A DNA stretch of 59,748 nt from Candidatus Cryptobacteroides avicola (GTDB lineage Bacteria; Bacteroidota; Bacteroidia; Bacteroidales; UBA932). The DNA is taken from positions 1-59,748 of the forward strand of contig JADILV010000031.1 of the NCBI GenBank assembly GCA_017695115.1, read 5' to 3'. This document shows positions 25,247 through 34,068 of this stretch, in pieces. The translations under genes were made by a program, and so were the position numbers. Position 1 is the stretch's first letter, and the number at the start of each line of letters is the position of its first letter. Below the pieces are notes generated by a model. It was not told where the DNA came from, ran no database searches, and saw nothing but the letters and a program-made list of their open reading frames with translations.

Positions 25247-26562
25247 TGGCGGAAACACTCTGGAACAAAGGGAAGGAAGCCACACAGATGGTGGAAGACT
25301 TCACTGTCGGAAATGACAGGATACTCGACATGAGACTTGCTGAATATGATGTGCAAGGCTCTATGGCCCATATAAAAATGCTGGAAAGCATCGGACTGCT
25401 CTCGGCGGATGAACTTGAAAGGCTGACCGCAGGCCTGGAGCAGATTCTCGGTGAAATAAAAGAAGGGAACTTTGCCCTGGAAGACTCTGTAGAGGATATA
25501 CATTCCCAGGTCGAACTGCTGCTTACGCGCAGACTCGGTGAAATAGGAAAGAAAATACATTCAGGACGCTCGCGCAATGACCAGGTGCTGGTCGATATCA
25601 AACTGTTCCTCAAGGATGAAATACTCAAACTGAAAGACCGGGTCCTGCTGCTTTTCGACATTCTCCAGGAACTGAGCGAAAAATACAGGGACGTGCTGCT
25701 GCCCGGATATACGCACGGTCAGGTAGCCATGCCGTCTTCTTTCGGACTGTGGTTCGGGGCCTACGCGGAAAGCCTTGCGGATGACATGTACATGCTCCGC
25801 GGAGCATACAATGTTGCAGACCAGAATCCGCTCGGATCTGCCGCCGGATATGGAAGCTCTTTCCCTCTTGACAGGAAAATGACCACGGAACTGCTCGGAT
25901 TCGGATCAATGGAATACAACTCGGTCGCCGCCCAGCTGAGCAGGGGAAAAAGCGAACGTGCAGTCGCTTCAGCGATAGGAGCCATAGCTCTGACCCTTAA
26001 CAAATTCGCCTCTGACTGCTGCATGTACATGTGCCCTAATTACGGTTTCATCTCATTCCCTGATGAACTTACGACCGGCTCCAGCATCATGCCGCACAAA
26101 AAGAACCCGGACGTCTGGGAAATAATGAGGGGCAACTGCAACCGGATCATGAATGCAGAGACGGAAATCACGATGCTTTGCAGCAATATGCCGCACGGCT
26201 ATCACCGGGACTTCCAGCTTCTTAAAGACATTCTTTTCCCGAAACTCGAGCTGATGCACAAATGCCTCGCCATGGCCTACTACATGCTCTGCAACATCCG
26301 GATAAATGAAAACACCCTGGAAAATCACATATACGACTATCTGTTTACTGTCGAGGAAGTGAACAGAAGGGTACTTTCAGGAACACCGTTCAGGGATGCA
26401 TACAAGGCTGTCGGGATTGAAGTAAACAACGGCACCTTCAGATACGGCAACGGAAAGAATCCGGAAAAAGCCGGGGATCTGCGCCATACCCATATCGGCA
26501 GCATAGGCAATCTCGCTACGGAAAGCATCCGCGAAAAAATGGAAGAGGCTTCAAGGTTCTGA
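25246..26562 (+). CDS. argH: Argininosuccinate lyase
   Basis: Last enzyme of arginine synthesis (438 aa), splitting argininosuccinate into arginine and fumarate; cytoplasmic homotetramer of the fumarase/aspartase superfamily. Seen in order: HSGRSRNDQVLVDIKLF, LLPGYTHGQVAMPSS, and the superfamily signature GSSIMPHKKNPD with the mobile catalytic-serine loop. Length is slightly below the usual 450-470 aa, but both ends look complete. Its start overlaps the mgsA stop. A strong terminator hairpin begins inside its last codons, ending the arginine operon. Confidence 0.95.
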   Translation: MAETLWNKGKEATQMVEDFTVGNDRILDMRLAEYDVQGSMAHIKMLESIGLLSADELERLTAGLEQILGEIKEGNFALEDSVEDIHSQVELLLTRRLGEIGKKIHSGRSRNDQVLVDIKLFLKDEILKLKDRVLLLFDILQELSEKYRDVLLPGYTHGQVAMPSSFGLWFGAYAESLADDMYMLRGAYNVADQNPLGSAAGYGSSFPLDRKMTTELLGFGSMEYNSVAAQLSRGKSERAVASAIGAIALTLNKFASDCCMYMCPNYGFISFPDELTTGSSIMPHKKNPDVWEIMRGNCNRIMNAETEITMLCSNMPHGYHRDFQLLKDILFPKLELMHKCLAMAYYMLCNIRINENTLENHIYDYLFTVEEVNRRVLSGTPFRDAYKAVGIEVNNGTFRYGNGKNPEKAGDLRHTHIGSIGNLATESIREKMEEASRF

Positions 26563-26580
26563 CCCTGAAGCCTCTTTTCT
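26544..26580. terminator. Bidirectional terminator between argH and the M56 peptidase gene
   Basis: AGAGGCTTCA (26544-26553) pairs perfectly with TGAAGCCTCT (26566-26575) across a 12-base loop and is followed by TTT. The plus-strand upstream flank is weaker in A but would give a partial U-tract in the other direction. The stem includes the final argH codons, and the gene on the minus strand ends at 26579. Confidence 0.8.
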
Positions 26581-28489
26581 ATTTCTTCATCGCCCTTGCT
26601 TCGAGGACATTATCCGCAAAAGCCATTACCGCTATATCGTGGTCCTCGACTTCGGAACCGAGCCAGACAGCATTGCCGTCCTTGTCCACGCTTTTGAGAC
26701 AGAAGCCCACACTTAATTCCACACAGCCGGGACCGTCCACCATAATATGCTGATAAGCAGACTTAGACCATTCAGGCGATGAGGCTATTACACGTCTGAC
26801 CTCCTGAGAGAAGATGTCATCCGGAGATTCCTTTATGACAATATCTCCGACAGTGCCGTCGCTTTTTATCTTGAATGAAGCCCGGACTGTACCATATTTC
26901 CCGGCAGATTTGGCCTCTTGAGAATATACAAGTACGGTATTGGCCCATTTGATGAAATCCTTCCTGTCAGAGAGCCTGGTTGACATCAGGTGTATTTCCC
27001 CGTTCTCGTCCACGTAGCCGTCGACCAGTTTGTTTTTCTGTAAATCTTCTGAAGTGGCTTTCTTTCCGTCAATATAGATATCCGGGACCTTTTCGGCATC
27101 ATCATCTCCATTGCCGCTAAGCTTAAATATTACCGGAAAAGTATACGACACCCTGACAGGCTTCCCTTCTATCATTCCAGGCGCCCAGTCGGGAGACATT
27201 GAAACGACTCTGACAGCTTCAGCATCAAGAAGTCTGTTTACACCATGAAGAATCTTGACATCACTGACCGAGCCGTCCGTATTGACTGTAAATTTCAGGG
27301 TGACACGGCCCTGGATCTTTGCGGATTTCGCCTCCTCCGGATATACGAGATGCTCACACACCCATCTGGAGAAATCATTTGCATCTCCTCCCATAAACGA
27401 AGGCTTGACTTCCACGAACTGGAAAGGGACAGGGTCATCATCCTCCTGCACGGCAGGAGCAGAACTCCGGACTACAGGAATGGCATCATCGGAAATTTGC
27501 ACCGAAGTTTGCAGCTGTGAAGAGATTTCGGTTTCCGCCGGAATTTCATTAACTTTGTCTGACGGTGCAGGACGGCTTGCGGAAAAGACGAAAAGCAGGC
27601 ATGCAAGCACCGGGAGCAGCGCAAGCGACTTCGCATACGCGCTCTTTGAGGTCTGATTCTGTAACATCATGGTAATACGGTTTTTAAGGTTACTGTGATT
27701 AAAGCTGTTGGCAATGCTGTGGTAGGCCGAGCCAGCAGCTTTTCTTATTAGCAATGTCTGATATTCACGCGCATCGGCTCCGCTCCTGAGCACAGTCCTG
27801 TCTGCGCTGTACTCATGTATCTGACGAAGGGAATACTGTATGAGCCAGGATGCGGGATTGAACCAGAGGAGGCATGTAAAAAGTTCGGTAAGAATGACAT
27901 CCCACGAGTGCCCGTGGCTGATATGTCCCATTTCATGGAGGATGATATCCTTTCCGTCGTTTTCCATATCCTGACGGTTTATGACGATACTGCGCATCCA
28001 GCTGTAAGGCCCCGTACTGCTGTCATCCGTCACATAAAGACGAACCTCCCTGCCGCATCCGCTTTCTTCAGCACAGCGGCGGAGAACACTGTCGTATTCA
28101 TGTGTCCGGGGAGTCCGTTTAATCCTGACATACAGTCTGATAAAAGATACTGCGTACACCATGAAGACAATGGCCGCACCTGCGATATAAACGTATCCCG
28201 ATACGGCGAGCCAGTCCACGGCTGCATGCGTCTCTTCCGGCAGTAACATTTCCGGCTCGCCCCCGGACATGACTATATTCATACTTTCAGCAGCCTCCAC
28301 CTTTTCAGGAAACAGGTAAGGTACAGGCACATATATGAACGGAAGAACCAGAGAGAAGACAATCGCCCCGACCCACAGCCCCCTTATATACTCATGCTGC
28401 GTCTCCCTCTCCATGAGTATCCTGATGAACAGATAGAAAAGTATCGCAGACACGGATACTTTCAGAAGATATGCAAGCATCGCCTCCAT
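26579..28489 (-). CDS. BlaR1-like M56 metallopeptidase with two TonB C-terminal domains
   Basis: Membrane sensor-protease (636 aa) of the BlaR1/MecR1 M56 family. Helices lie near residues 8-24, 36-55, 95-118 and 285-305. The zinc site HEMGH (185-189) is in the cytoplasmic segment, with HEYSADR (Glu226) downstream. Instead of the penicillin-binding sensor domain of classical BlaR1, the extracytoplasmic part carries two TonB/energy-transducer-like domains: about 350-455 (PEEAKSAKIQGRVTLKFTVN) and about 505-600 (SQEAKSAGKYGTVRASFKIK). It follows the BlaI-type repressor by 4 bases, so the pair forms a signalling unit in which the peptidase should trigger loss of the repressor. No beta-lactamase is nearby and the signal is unknown. 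Confidence 0.9.
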   Translation of the reverse strand: MEAMLAYLLKVSVSAILFYLFIRILMERETQHEYIRGLWVGAIVFSLVLPFIYVPVPYLFPEKVEAAESMNIVMSGGEPEMLLPEETHAAVDWLAVSGYVYIAGAAIVFMVYAVSFIRLYVRIKRTPRTHEYDSVLRRCAEESGCGREVRLYVTDDSSTGPYSWMRSIVINRQDMENDGKDIILHEMGHISHGHSWDVILTELFTCLLWFNPASWLIQYSLRQIHEYSADRTVLRSGADAREYQTLLIRKAAGSAYHSIANSFNHSNLKNRITMMLQNQTSKSAYAKSLALLPVLACLLFVFSASRPAPSDKVNEIPAETEISSQLQTSVQISDDAIPVVRSSAPAVQEDDDPVPFQFVEVKPSFMGGDANDFSRWVCEHLVYPEEAKSAKIQGRVTLKFTVNTDGSVSDVKILHGVNRLLDAEAVRVVSMSPDWAPGMIEGKPVRVSYTFPVIFKLSGNGDDDAEKVPDIYIDGKKATSEDLQKNKLVDGYVDENGEIHLMSTRLSDRKDFIKWANTVLVYSQEAKSAGKYGTVRASFKIKSDGTVGDIVIKESPDDIFSQEVRRVIASSPEWSKSAYQHIMVDGPGCVELSVGFCLKSVDKDGNAVWLGSEVEDHDIAVMAFADNVLEARAMKK

Positions 28490-28493
28490 GACC

Positions 28494-28868
28494 CTACTCC
28501 CCTTTTTCTACCATATCCAGAAGTTTGCGCAGCTCGTCAGCCGACAGTTCCTCGCTCTTGACCAGGGCAGACACCGCATTGAAAGGAGATGAATCAAAAT
28601 ATTTCATGATTACGCTCCGGAGCGACTCTTTCCTGTACTCTTCCCTCTTGATGACAGCGAAATAACGGTAAGTCTTCCCGTAACTCCTGTGCGAAAGGAA
28701 ACCTTTTTCCTCCAGAGAGCGCACAATAGTTGAAAGAGTATTGAAATGAGGCTTCGGCTCCCTATAATGGTCCAGAAGTTCCCTGACGAACATCGGCCCG
28801 TTGCTCCAGAAAAGGTCCATGATTTCCTCTTCCTTGACAGTCAGTCCTATAGCTTTGTTACGTCCCAT
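28494..28868 (-). CDS. BlaI/MecI-family transcriptional repressor
   Basis: Winged-helix repressor (124 aa). The N-terminal helix-turn-helix reads LTVKEEEIMDLFWSNGPMFV then LLDHYREP and TLSTIVRSLEEKGFL, ending with the wing (SHRSYGKTYRYFAVI). A C-terminal dimerisation helix region follows (about residues 80-124). It is co-transcribed with the M56 peptidase 4 bases downstream, which in this family inactivates the repressor on signal. A 9-bp-arm dyad lies between the -33 and -7 elements of its own promoter, so autorepression is very likely. Other targets are not visible in the window. Confidence 0.93.
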   Translation of the reverse strand: MGRNKAIGLTVKEEEIMDLFWSNGPMFVRELLDHYREPKPHFNTLSTIVRSLEEKGFLSHRSYGKTYRYFAVIKREEYRKESLRSVIMKYFDSSPFNAVSALVKSEELSADELRKLLDMVEKGE

Positions 28869-28897
28869 ATCATCTATACAATTCAGATTTACGATGA

Positions 28898-28928
28898 CAA
28901 ATATAACTATTTTTTATAGTTATACAAC
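28898..28928 (-). promoter_or_regulatory. blaI promoter with embedded palindromic operator
   Basis: On the minus strand TATATTTG (complement of 28898-28905) is a perfect -7 element, with TTG at 28925-28927 after a 19-base spacer. TATAACTAT (28902-28910) and ATAGTTATA (28916-28924) form a 9-bp-arm dyad with a TTTTT centre, filling the space between the two promoter boxes. A third, direct half-copy (CAACTATTTT) begins at 28925. A repressor bound here would block polymerase. Confidence 0.8.
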
Positions 28929-29029
28929 TATTTTAATAAATTTTATAACGTCATTATTTAGTCTGAGGATCGGGCACAACGGACAACGATAAAAACATCA
29001 ACTTTTAGAGAAAGACAGGATAATATGCG

Positions 29030-29037
29030 TATCTTTA
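29030..29037 (+). promoter_or_regulatory. -7 element placed for a near-leaderless mRNA
   Basis: TATCTTTA lies only 7 bases before the ATG at 29045, so the transcript would start within a few bases of the start codon. Confidence 0.55.
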
Positions 29038-29044
29038 CGCGATT

Positions 29045-29749
29045 ATGGAAAATTCAATAAAGGAACAGCTCATACAGTGGGCTGAAGAATACAACGACCC
29101 GAAATATTTCCAGGAAGACCCGATCGCCTTCCCGACAAAAATGGCTGCGAAATACCATAAAGGAGAGTGTTCGCTGGCCGATGTGGAAATCACGGCTCTC
29201 ATAGCGGCGCATCTCGCATGGGGCAGAAGGGCCATGATAGTAAGGGACTGTACACGAGCCCTGGATGAAATGAACTGGCAACCTTACGATTATGTAATGG
29301 CCGGCGACTATCGCGATGAAAATGCAAGCCTGCACAGGACGGTGAAATGGAGCGAATTCGCATCTATCTGCAGAAATCTGAAAACCGTGTATTCGGAAAC
29401 CTGCAGCATTGAAGGATTCACCAACGGAGAAATCCGCTGCAGGATCTACGGACGCAAGGAAGACCCGAAAGCCCCGGACAAGAAAATCAACATGATGCGC
29501 AGATGGATGGTACGTGATGACGGGAAAGTGGATCTGGGACTGTGGAAAAACACAGACAAAAAGGACCTGCTCATTCCTCTGGACATACACGTCTACGATG
29601 AAGCAGCAGCTCTTGGACTCACGTCGCGGAAACAGAAGGACATTGTGACCGTACGGGAGATTACGGATGCTTTCAAGGAGATATTTCCGGACGACCCGTG
29701 CAAAGGAGACTTTTCGCTTTTCGGGTACGGTGTTACGCACGGCAGATAG
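29045..29749 (+). CDS. TIGR02757/DUF2400-family protein
   Basis: Cytoplasmic protein (234 aa) of the DUF2400 family, conserved across Bacteroidetes and of unknown biochemical role. Typical segments are DPIAFPTKMAAKYHKGECSL at the N-terminus, EITALIAAHLAWGRRAMIV, and near the C-terminus RRWMVRDDGKVDLGLWKNTD and LLIPLDIHVYDEAAALGLTS. The arrangement of helices and the conserved Arg-Trp-Met-Val-Arg segment resemble helix-hairpin-helix DNA glycosylase folds, which is family-level inference. It stands alone, divergent from blaI, and probably has a very short or absent 5' leader. Confidence 0.85.
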   Translation: MENSIKEQLIQWAEEYNDPKYFQEDPIAFPTKMAAKYHKGECSLADVEITALIAAHLAWGRRAMIVRDCTRALDEMNWQPYDYVMAGDYRDENASLHRTVKWSEFASICRNLKTVYSETCSIEGFTNGEIRCRIYGRKEDPKAPDKKINMMRRWMVRDDGKVDLGLWKNTDKKDLLIPLDIHVYDEAAALGLTSRKQKDIVTVREITDAFKEIFPDDPCKGDFSLFGYGVTHGR

Positions 29750-29826
29750 AAAAAGAAAGGAAGCCTCCGGCTAAAGGACAAAACGGGAAAGGACACTGTC
29801 CAGAATGACAAAACAACCAATTTACC

Positions 29827-30429
29827 ATGCCCAAACTATATATAATATCAGGATGCAACGGTGCCGGAAAGACCACCGCATCGTATACGCTGCTTCCGGA
29901 AATGCTGGAATGCAGCCAGTTCGTGAATTCCGATGAATTCGCAAAAGGACTGTCTCCGTTCAATCCGGAACAGGCATCTATACAGGCAAGCCGGTATATG
30001 CTGTTGAAAATCAGATACCTTTTCGCAAGAAAAGAAGATTTCGGGATAGAAACCACGTTGGCCACAAGAACTCTTCTGAAAATGGTATCCATGGCCCAGA
30101 AAGAAGGCTATACCGTGACCCTCATGTATTTCTGGCTCAACTCTCCGGACCTTGCTGTAGCCAGAGTAAAGGCCCGGGTCGCCGCAGGAGGGCACAATAT
30201 TCCGGAAGAGACCGTCCGCAGAAGATACCGCGTGGGAGTCAGCTATTTCTTCAAGGATTATATGCCGCTGTGCGACCGCTGGATACTTGCAGACAACTCC
30301 AAAGTACCTTTCAGGGTCATTGCCGAAGGCAGCAAAAACGACATCATCAATATAAAGGACAAGGAAACATACGAAAAGATACGCAAAAGCGCATACGAAA
30401 CAGAAGAATGGACAAGCAACATTTTCTAG
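29827..30429 (+). CDS. Zeta-toxin-like P-loop kinase
   Basis: P-loop protein (200 aa) of the zeta toxin / 'predicted ABC-type ATPase' group. Walker A is IISGCNGAGKTTAS (residues 6-19), then a VNSDEFAKGLSP motif that in zeta kinases holds the catalytic aspartate, GIETTLATRTLL for substrate contact, and VARVKARVAAGGHNIPEETV with RRRY as the arginine-rich lid. Zeta toxins phosphorylate UDP-GlcNAc; orphan chromosomal members in Bacteroidetes have unproven roles. No epsilon-like antitoxin is next to it. Its last 22 bases overlap the start of tldD, which suggests co-expression. Confidence 0.82.
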   Translation: MPKLYIISGCNGAGKTTASYTLLPEMLECSQFVNSDEFAKGLSPFNPEQASIQASRYMLLKIRYLFARKEDFGIETTLATRTLLKMVSMAQKEGYTVTLMYFWLNSPDLAVARVKARVAAGGHNIPEETVRRRYRVGVSYFFKDYMPLCDRWILADNSKVPFRVIAEGSKNDIINIKDKETYEKIRKSAYETEEWTSNIF

Positions 30430-31847
30430 ATACATTCAGGGTCACCGTTCCACAGATGGAGCAGCTCACGAAGACAGCATTGAAAAACGGCGGTGACTGG
30501 TCTGACCTGTATTTCGAGAGCACAATTTACGGAGACCTGCTGCTGAAAGACGGAGAGGTGACCTCAGGAGGCTGCCACACTGACTTCGGAGTGGGAATCA
30601 GGGTCCTCAGCGGAGAAAGGACAGGATACGCATATTCCGAGAATACAGCCATGAAAGACATGGAAGCCGCGGCAAAGGCAGCTTCGCTTATTGCATCCGG
30701 AGATACAGGGAACCGCTGCAACAGACACATGACAGTCCGGGCCGGAACTTGCGGCAGGGCCATCGGCAGCGACCTGCTGTATCCGGAATCTTCCGCATGG
30801 GAAAACGTCAGAGCATCCGAACTCCTTCCGTTTCTGGAGAAACTGCAGCAGAAGATAACAGGCTCGGACAGCAGGATCGTAAAAGTCATTGCAAGACTTT
30901 CATATTCGCATAGCCTGATCATGATGTTCAACTCCGAAGGGGAACTCACCTGCGACTCACGCCCCATGGGCAGCGTCACGGCATCCGTAATATTCAGCAA
31001 CGGCAGCAGGACAGAAAACAAGACTGCATCCAGAAGTTTCCGCTCCGGAGCAGAACTGCTTACCGGGCAGATCCTCGAAGAGATTGCCGCAGAAGCCGTA
31101 AGCGGTATCGATGCAAGATTCGAAGCACGGAGGCCCAAAGGAGGACGCATGCCTGTGGTCATGGGAGCAGGGGCATCGGGAATACTCCTTCATGAAGCCA
31201 TGGGACACGCGTTCGAAGCCGATTTCAACAGGAAAGGCCAGTCAGTATTTTCAGACAGGATGGGACAGAAAATCTGTGATTCCTCAATCAGCATCGTAGA
31301 TGACGGGACAATCAGGGCAAACCGGGGAGCCTGCTCATACGATGACGAAGGCATACCCGGCCAAAAGACATATATGGTCAGGGAGGGTATCCTCAACTCC
31401 TACCTGCACGACCGCATCAGCGCCGGATGGTACGGAGTCTCCCCTACCGGCAACGGAAGAAGGGAATCATTCAGATACAACCCCGTTCCGCGCATGAGAG
31501 CCACCTACATGGAAAGCGGCACGGCTTCACCTTCCGACATCATAGCGTCTGTAAAAAAAGGAATCTACGTAGATGAATTTTCCAACGGACAAGTGAAAAT
31601 CGGAGAAGGAGACTTCACATTCTATGTCAAAAGCGGATATATGATAGAAAACGGGAGGCTTTCAACCCCGATCAAGGACATCAACATAATAGGCAACGGC
31701 CCCCAGGCACTGGCTGACATAATGTGCGTAGGCAATGACCTGAAAATAGACAACGGGACATGGACCTGCGGAAAGGAACAGAGCGTTCCTGTTTCCTGCG
31801 GAATACCGACAGTCCTGGTAAAAAGCCTGACAGTAGGAGGAGAATGA
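30408..31847 (+). CDS. tldD: Metalloprotease TldD
   Basis: TldD subunit (479 aa) of the TldD/TldE zinc protease, which degrades unfolded peptides and, in some bacteria, matures ribosomally made peptides and removes antitoxins. The HExxxH zinc motif is intact (GILLHEAMGHAFEADF), preceded by GGRMPVVMGAGASG. The C-terminal region GNGPQALADIMCVGNDL is typical. The frame runs upstream to 30270, but the start at 30408 (MDKQHFLDTF) fits the family and gives a 22-base overlap with the kinase gene. tldE follows with a 4-base overlap, so the two subunits are made together. Confidence 0.94.
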   Translation: MDKQHFLDTFRVTVPQMEQLTKTALKNGGDWSDLYFESTIYGDLLLKDGEVTSGGCHTDFGVGIRVLSGERTGYAYSENTAMKDMEAAAKAASLIASGDTGNRCNRHMTVRAGTCGRAIGSDLLYPESSAWENVRASELLPFLEKLQQKITGSDSRIVKVIARLSYSHSLIMMFNSEGELTCDSRPMGSVTASVIFSNGSRTENKTASRSFRSGAELLTGQILEEIAAEAVSGIDARFEARRPKGGRMPVVMGAGASGILLHEAMGHAFEADFNRKGQSVFSDRMGQKICDSSISIVDDGTIRANRGACSYDDEGIPGQKTYMVREGILNSYLHDRISAGWYGVSPTGNGRRESFRYNPVPRMRATYMESGTASPSDIIASVKKGIYVDEFSNGQVKIGEGDFTFYVKSGYMIENGRLSTPIKDINIIGNGPQALADIMCVGNDLKIDNGTWTCGKEQSVPVSCGIPTVLVKSLTVGGE

Positions 31848-33283
31848 CAATGACAGAAAACAATGGAATACAGAATGCCGGCGAACGGATGTCCGGCCCC
31901 ATAACGGCAGCGGAGATAGAAACAGCACGGTTCTGCATCACTTACGGAATGTCGGCAGGAGCTTCGCAGATGAGGGTTTCACTGAGCAAAAGCATTCTCG
32001 ACAGTTTCACGGTGCTCAACGGCAGACTGGACAAGGTCATGCACTCGGCAGACAGATCACTTTTCCTTTATATATTCGCCGACGGCAAATACGGGACATT
32101 TTCAACTAACGATTTTTCTGAAACAAGACTGAAAGAATTCATATCCAAGGCATTGGACACGGTAAAGATGCTGGCCCCGGACCAATGCAGGAGACTGCCG
32201 GCAAAAGAAAGGAAAACGACTGAAGCCGTCACCGGACAGGAGCTGCACCTGTTCGATCCCGGATACTTGAGTCTGACGCCAGAAGCAAAGCTGCAGAAAG
32301 CCATGAATTCATCCATTTTCAAGTCATTGGAACCAGACAGCCGGTATACCGTGATTTCCGAAGAATGCGAATACTCGGATTCCGTGGATGACAACTGCGT
32401 ACTGGACTCCGAAGGATTCATGGGAAGACATACGGAGACGTCATTTGCTATATGCTCGGAAATGACTGTACAGGATGCTTCAGGCAGGAAAACGAGCGGA
32501 TACTGGTGGGACTCGTCACCTTTCTGCAATACACTGGCCATAGACGGCTGCTCAATGACTGCCCTATCCAAAGCCATAGAAAAAATCGGCCCCAAGCGGC
32601 ACCGTGGCGGGACTTTCCGCATGGTAGTGGACAGAAGTGTCAGCTCCAGACTCGTCTCACCGCTCCTGTCCGCACTCAACGGAGCAGCCATCCAGCAGAA
32701 AAATTCATTCCTTGACGGCAGTCTCGGGAAAAATATATTTTCAGAGCGGCTTACGATAACCGATCTCGCCACGACATCCGGCAAGCCCGGGGCAAGGCTT
32801 TTCGATACAGAAGGCACGGCTACCTCCGACAGGCCCGTAATAAAGAACGGTGTCGTCAGCATGTACTTCATCAACACTTATATAGCGGAAAAAACAGGGC
32901 TTTCCCCGACCATTGAAGGAATCTCAAGGCCGGTTGTCGCGCCATTCTTTCCGGGAAGCATGTCCGAGGGAGATGCCGACAGTTGCTTATCAGAAGAATT
33001 TGAAATAAATTTGCCACGCATTTTAAAACTGTGCGGCAGCGGAATCTATGTGACGGGGTTCAATGGAGGCAACTGCAACCCTACGACAGGTGATTTCTCC
33101 TACGGGGTTGAAGGTTTCGCCTTCAGGGACGGGAAAATAACGCACCCGATACGCGAGATGGTCGTAACCGGGAACATGATAACACTGTGGAACGGCATTC
33201 TGGCTGCGGGAACGGACGCAAGACCATGCACGAGATGGCAGATTCCCACCCTGGCTTTCAATGCAGCGGATTTCTCGGCCTGA
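31844..33283 (+). CDS. tldE: TldE/PmbA subunit of the TldD-TldE protease
   Basis: PmbA/TldE homologue (479 aa), partner of TldD that forms the proteolytic heterodimer but lacks the zinc motif. Recognisable segments are DGKYGTFSTNDFSETRLKEF, a YWWDSSPF stretch, LFDTEGTATSDRPVIKNGVV and GNCNPTTGDFSYGVEGFAF. A strong Shine-Dalgarno AGGAGG (31835-31840), rare in this window, precedes the ATG at 31844, whose ATGA overlaps the tldD stop. A second in-frame ATG two codons on is less well spaced. The pair follows a zeta-like kinase gene. Confidence 0.91.
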   Translation: MTMTENNGIQNAGERMSGPITAAEIETARFCITYGMSAGASQMRVSLSKSILDSFTVLNGRLDKVMHSADRSLFLYIFADGKYGTFSTNDFSETRLKEFISKALDTVKMLAPDQCRRLPAKERKTTEAVTGQELHLFDPGYLSLTPEAKLQKAMNSSIFKSLEPDSRYTVISEECEYSDSVDDNCVLDSEGFMGRHTETSFAICSEMTVQDASGRKTSGYWWDSSPFCNTLAIDGCSMTALSKAIEKIGPKRHRGGTFRMVVDRSVSSRLVSPLLSALNGAAIQQKNSFLDGSLGKNIFSERLTITDLATTSGKPGARLFDTEGTATSDRPVIKNGVVSMYFINTYIAEKTGLSPTIEGISRPVVAPFFPGSMSEGDADSCLSEEFEINLPRILKLCGSGIYVTGFNGGNCNPTTGDFSYGVEGFAFRDGKITHPIREMVVTGNMITLWNGILAAGTDARPCTRWQIPTLAFNAADFSA

Positions 33284-33352
33284 CCGCCATGTCATTCCGG
33301 GCGGAGCCGGGAAACTGCAGGAAAACAGAAACGACAAATTGCATTATATACC

Positions 33353-34057
33353 ATGAAAATCGGACAGAATTCAGTAGTAGAGCTCTACTATGAGCTTACA
33401 GTAGACGGAGAAGTTGCGGACAGGACTACAAAAGAAAGGCCGCTGGACTATATACACGGAACAGGAACCCTTCTTCCTAAATTCGAGGCCAACATCGAAG
33501 GCCTTGAACCGGGAGCGAAATTCTCTTTTACACTCACGCCTGAAGAAGGATACGGGGAAGTGGATCCGGACAGGATCATCGACCTTCCGAAACAGGCTTT
33601 CGAAGTCAACGGAGTCATCCAGGAAAGCCTGCTCGTTCCAGGAGCCACAATCCCCATGCTTAACGGGAGAGGCGGCGTGGTCCCTGGAAAAATCCTCGAA
33701 GTGAACGAAAATTCAGTCAAGATGGACCTGAACTCCCCTATGGCCGGCAAGACTCTCAATTTTTCAGGAGAAATACTTACCGTACGCGAAGCCTCAGAAA
33801 AAGAACTGCATGACGGCCTGCATGGAGAAAACGTACATTCCTGCTGCTGCGGAGGACACGGAGAAGGGCATGAGGATGGAGGATGTTGCGGCGGTGGACA
33901 CCATGAAGGGGGATGCGGGCATCATGAACATGGCGAAGGATGCTGCGGCGGACACGGAGAAGGACATGAAGGCGGCTATTGTGGAGGGCACCACGGCGAA
34001 GGAGAAGGCTGCGGACACCATGGAGGACATGGAGAAGGATGCTGTCATAAAGAATAA
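33353..34057 (+). CDS. slyD: SlyD-type FKBP prolyl isomerase with Cys/His/Gly-rich metal-binding tail
   Basis: Cytoplasmic peptidyl-prolyl isomerase and metallochaperone (234 aa). The FKBP part (1-70 and 120-150) contains DYIHGTGTLLPKFEANIEGL and EEGYGEVDPDRIIDLPK, with the insert-in-flap chaperone domain between. From about residue 161 the protein is almost entirely Cys, His, Gly and Glu, with repeated CCGGHGEGH and CGGHHEG units. It is longer and more regular than the E. coli tail, and should bind nickel or zinc. SlyD can supply nickel to NiFe hydrogenases, but the hydrogenase here is iron-only, so another target is likely. A transporter gene follows after 11 bases. Confidence 0.93.
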   Translation: MKIGQNSVVELYYELTVDGEVADRTTKERPLDYIHGTGTLLPKFEANIEGLEPGAKFSFTLTPEEGYGEVDPDRIIDLPKQAFEVNGVIQESLLVPGATIPMLNGRGGVVPGKILEVNENSVKMDLNSPMAGKTLNFSGEILTVREASEKELHDGLHGENVHSCCCGGHGEGHEDGGCCGGGHHEGGCGHHEHGEGCCGGHGEGHEGGYCGGHHGEGEGCGHHGGHGEGCCHKE

Positions 34058-34068
34058 CGGATCCTGCA

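Noticed and set aside
26579..28868. Classical beta-lactam resistance operon (blaZ/mecA)
   Set aside because: No beta-lactamase or penicillin-binding protein lies nearby and the sensor domain is TonB-like, not penicillin-binding.
30270..30407. Extended N-terminus of TldD
   Set aside because: It lies entirely within the zeta-like kinase gene in another frame, with a low-complexity basic sequence unlike TldD.
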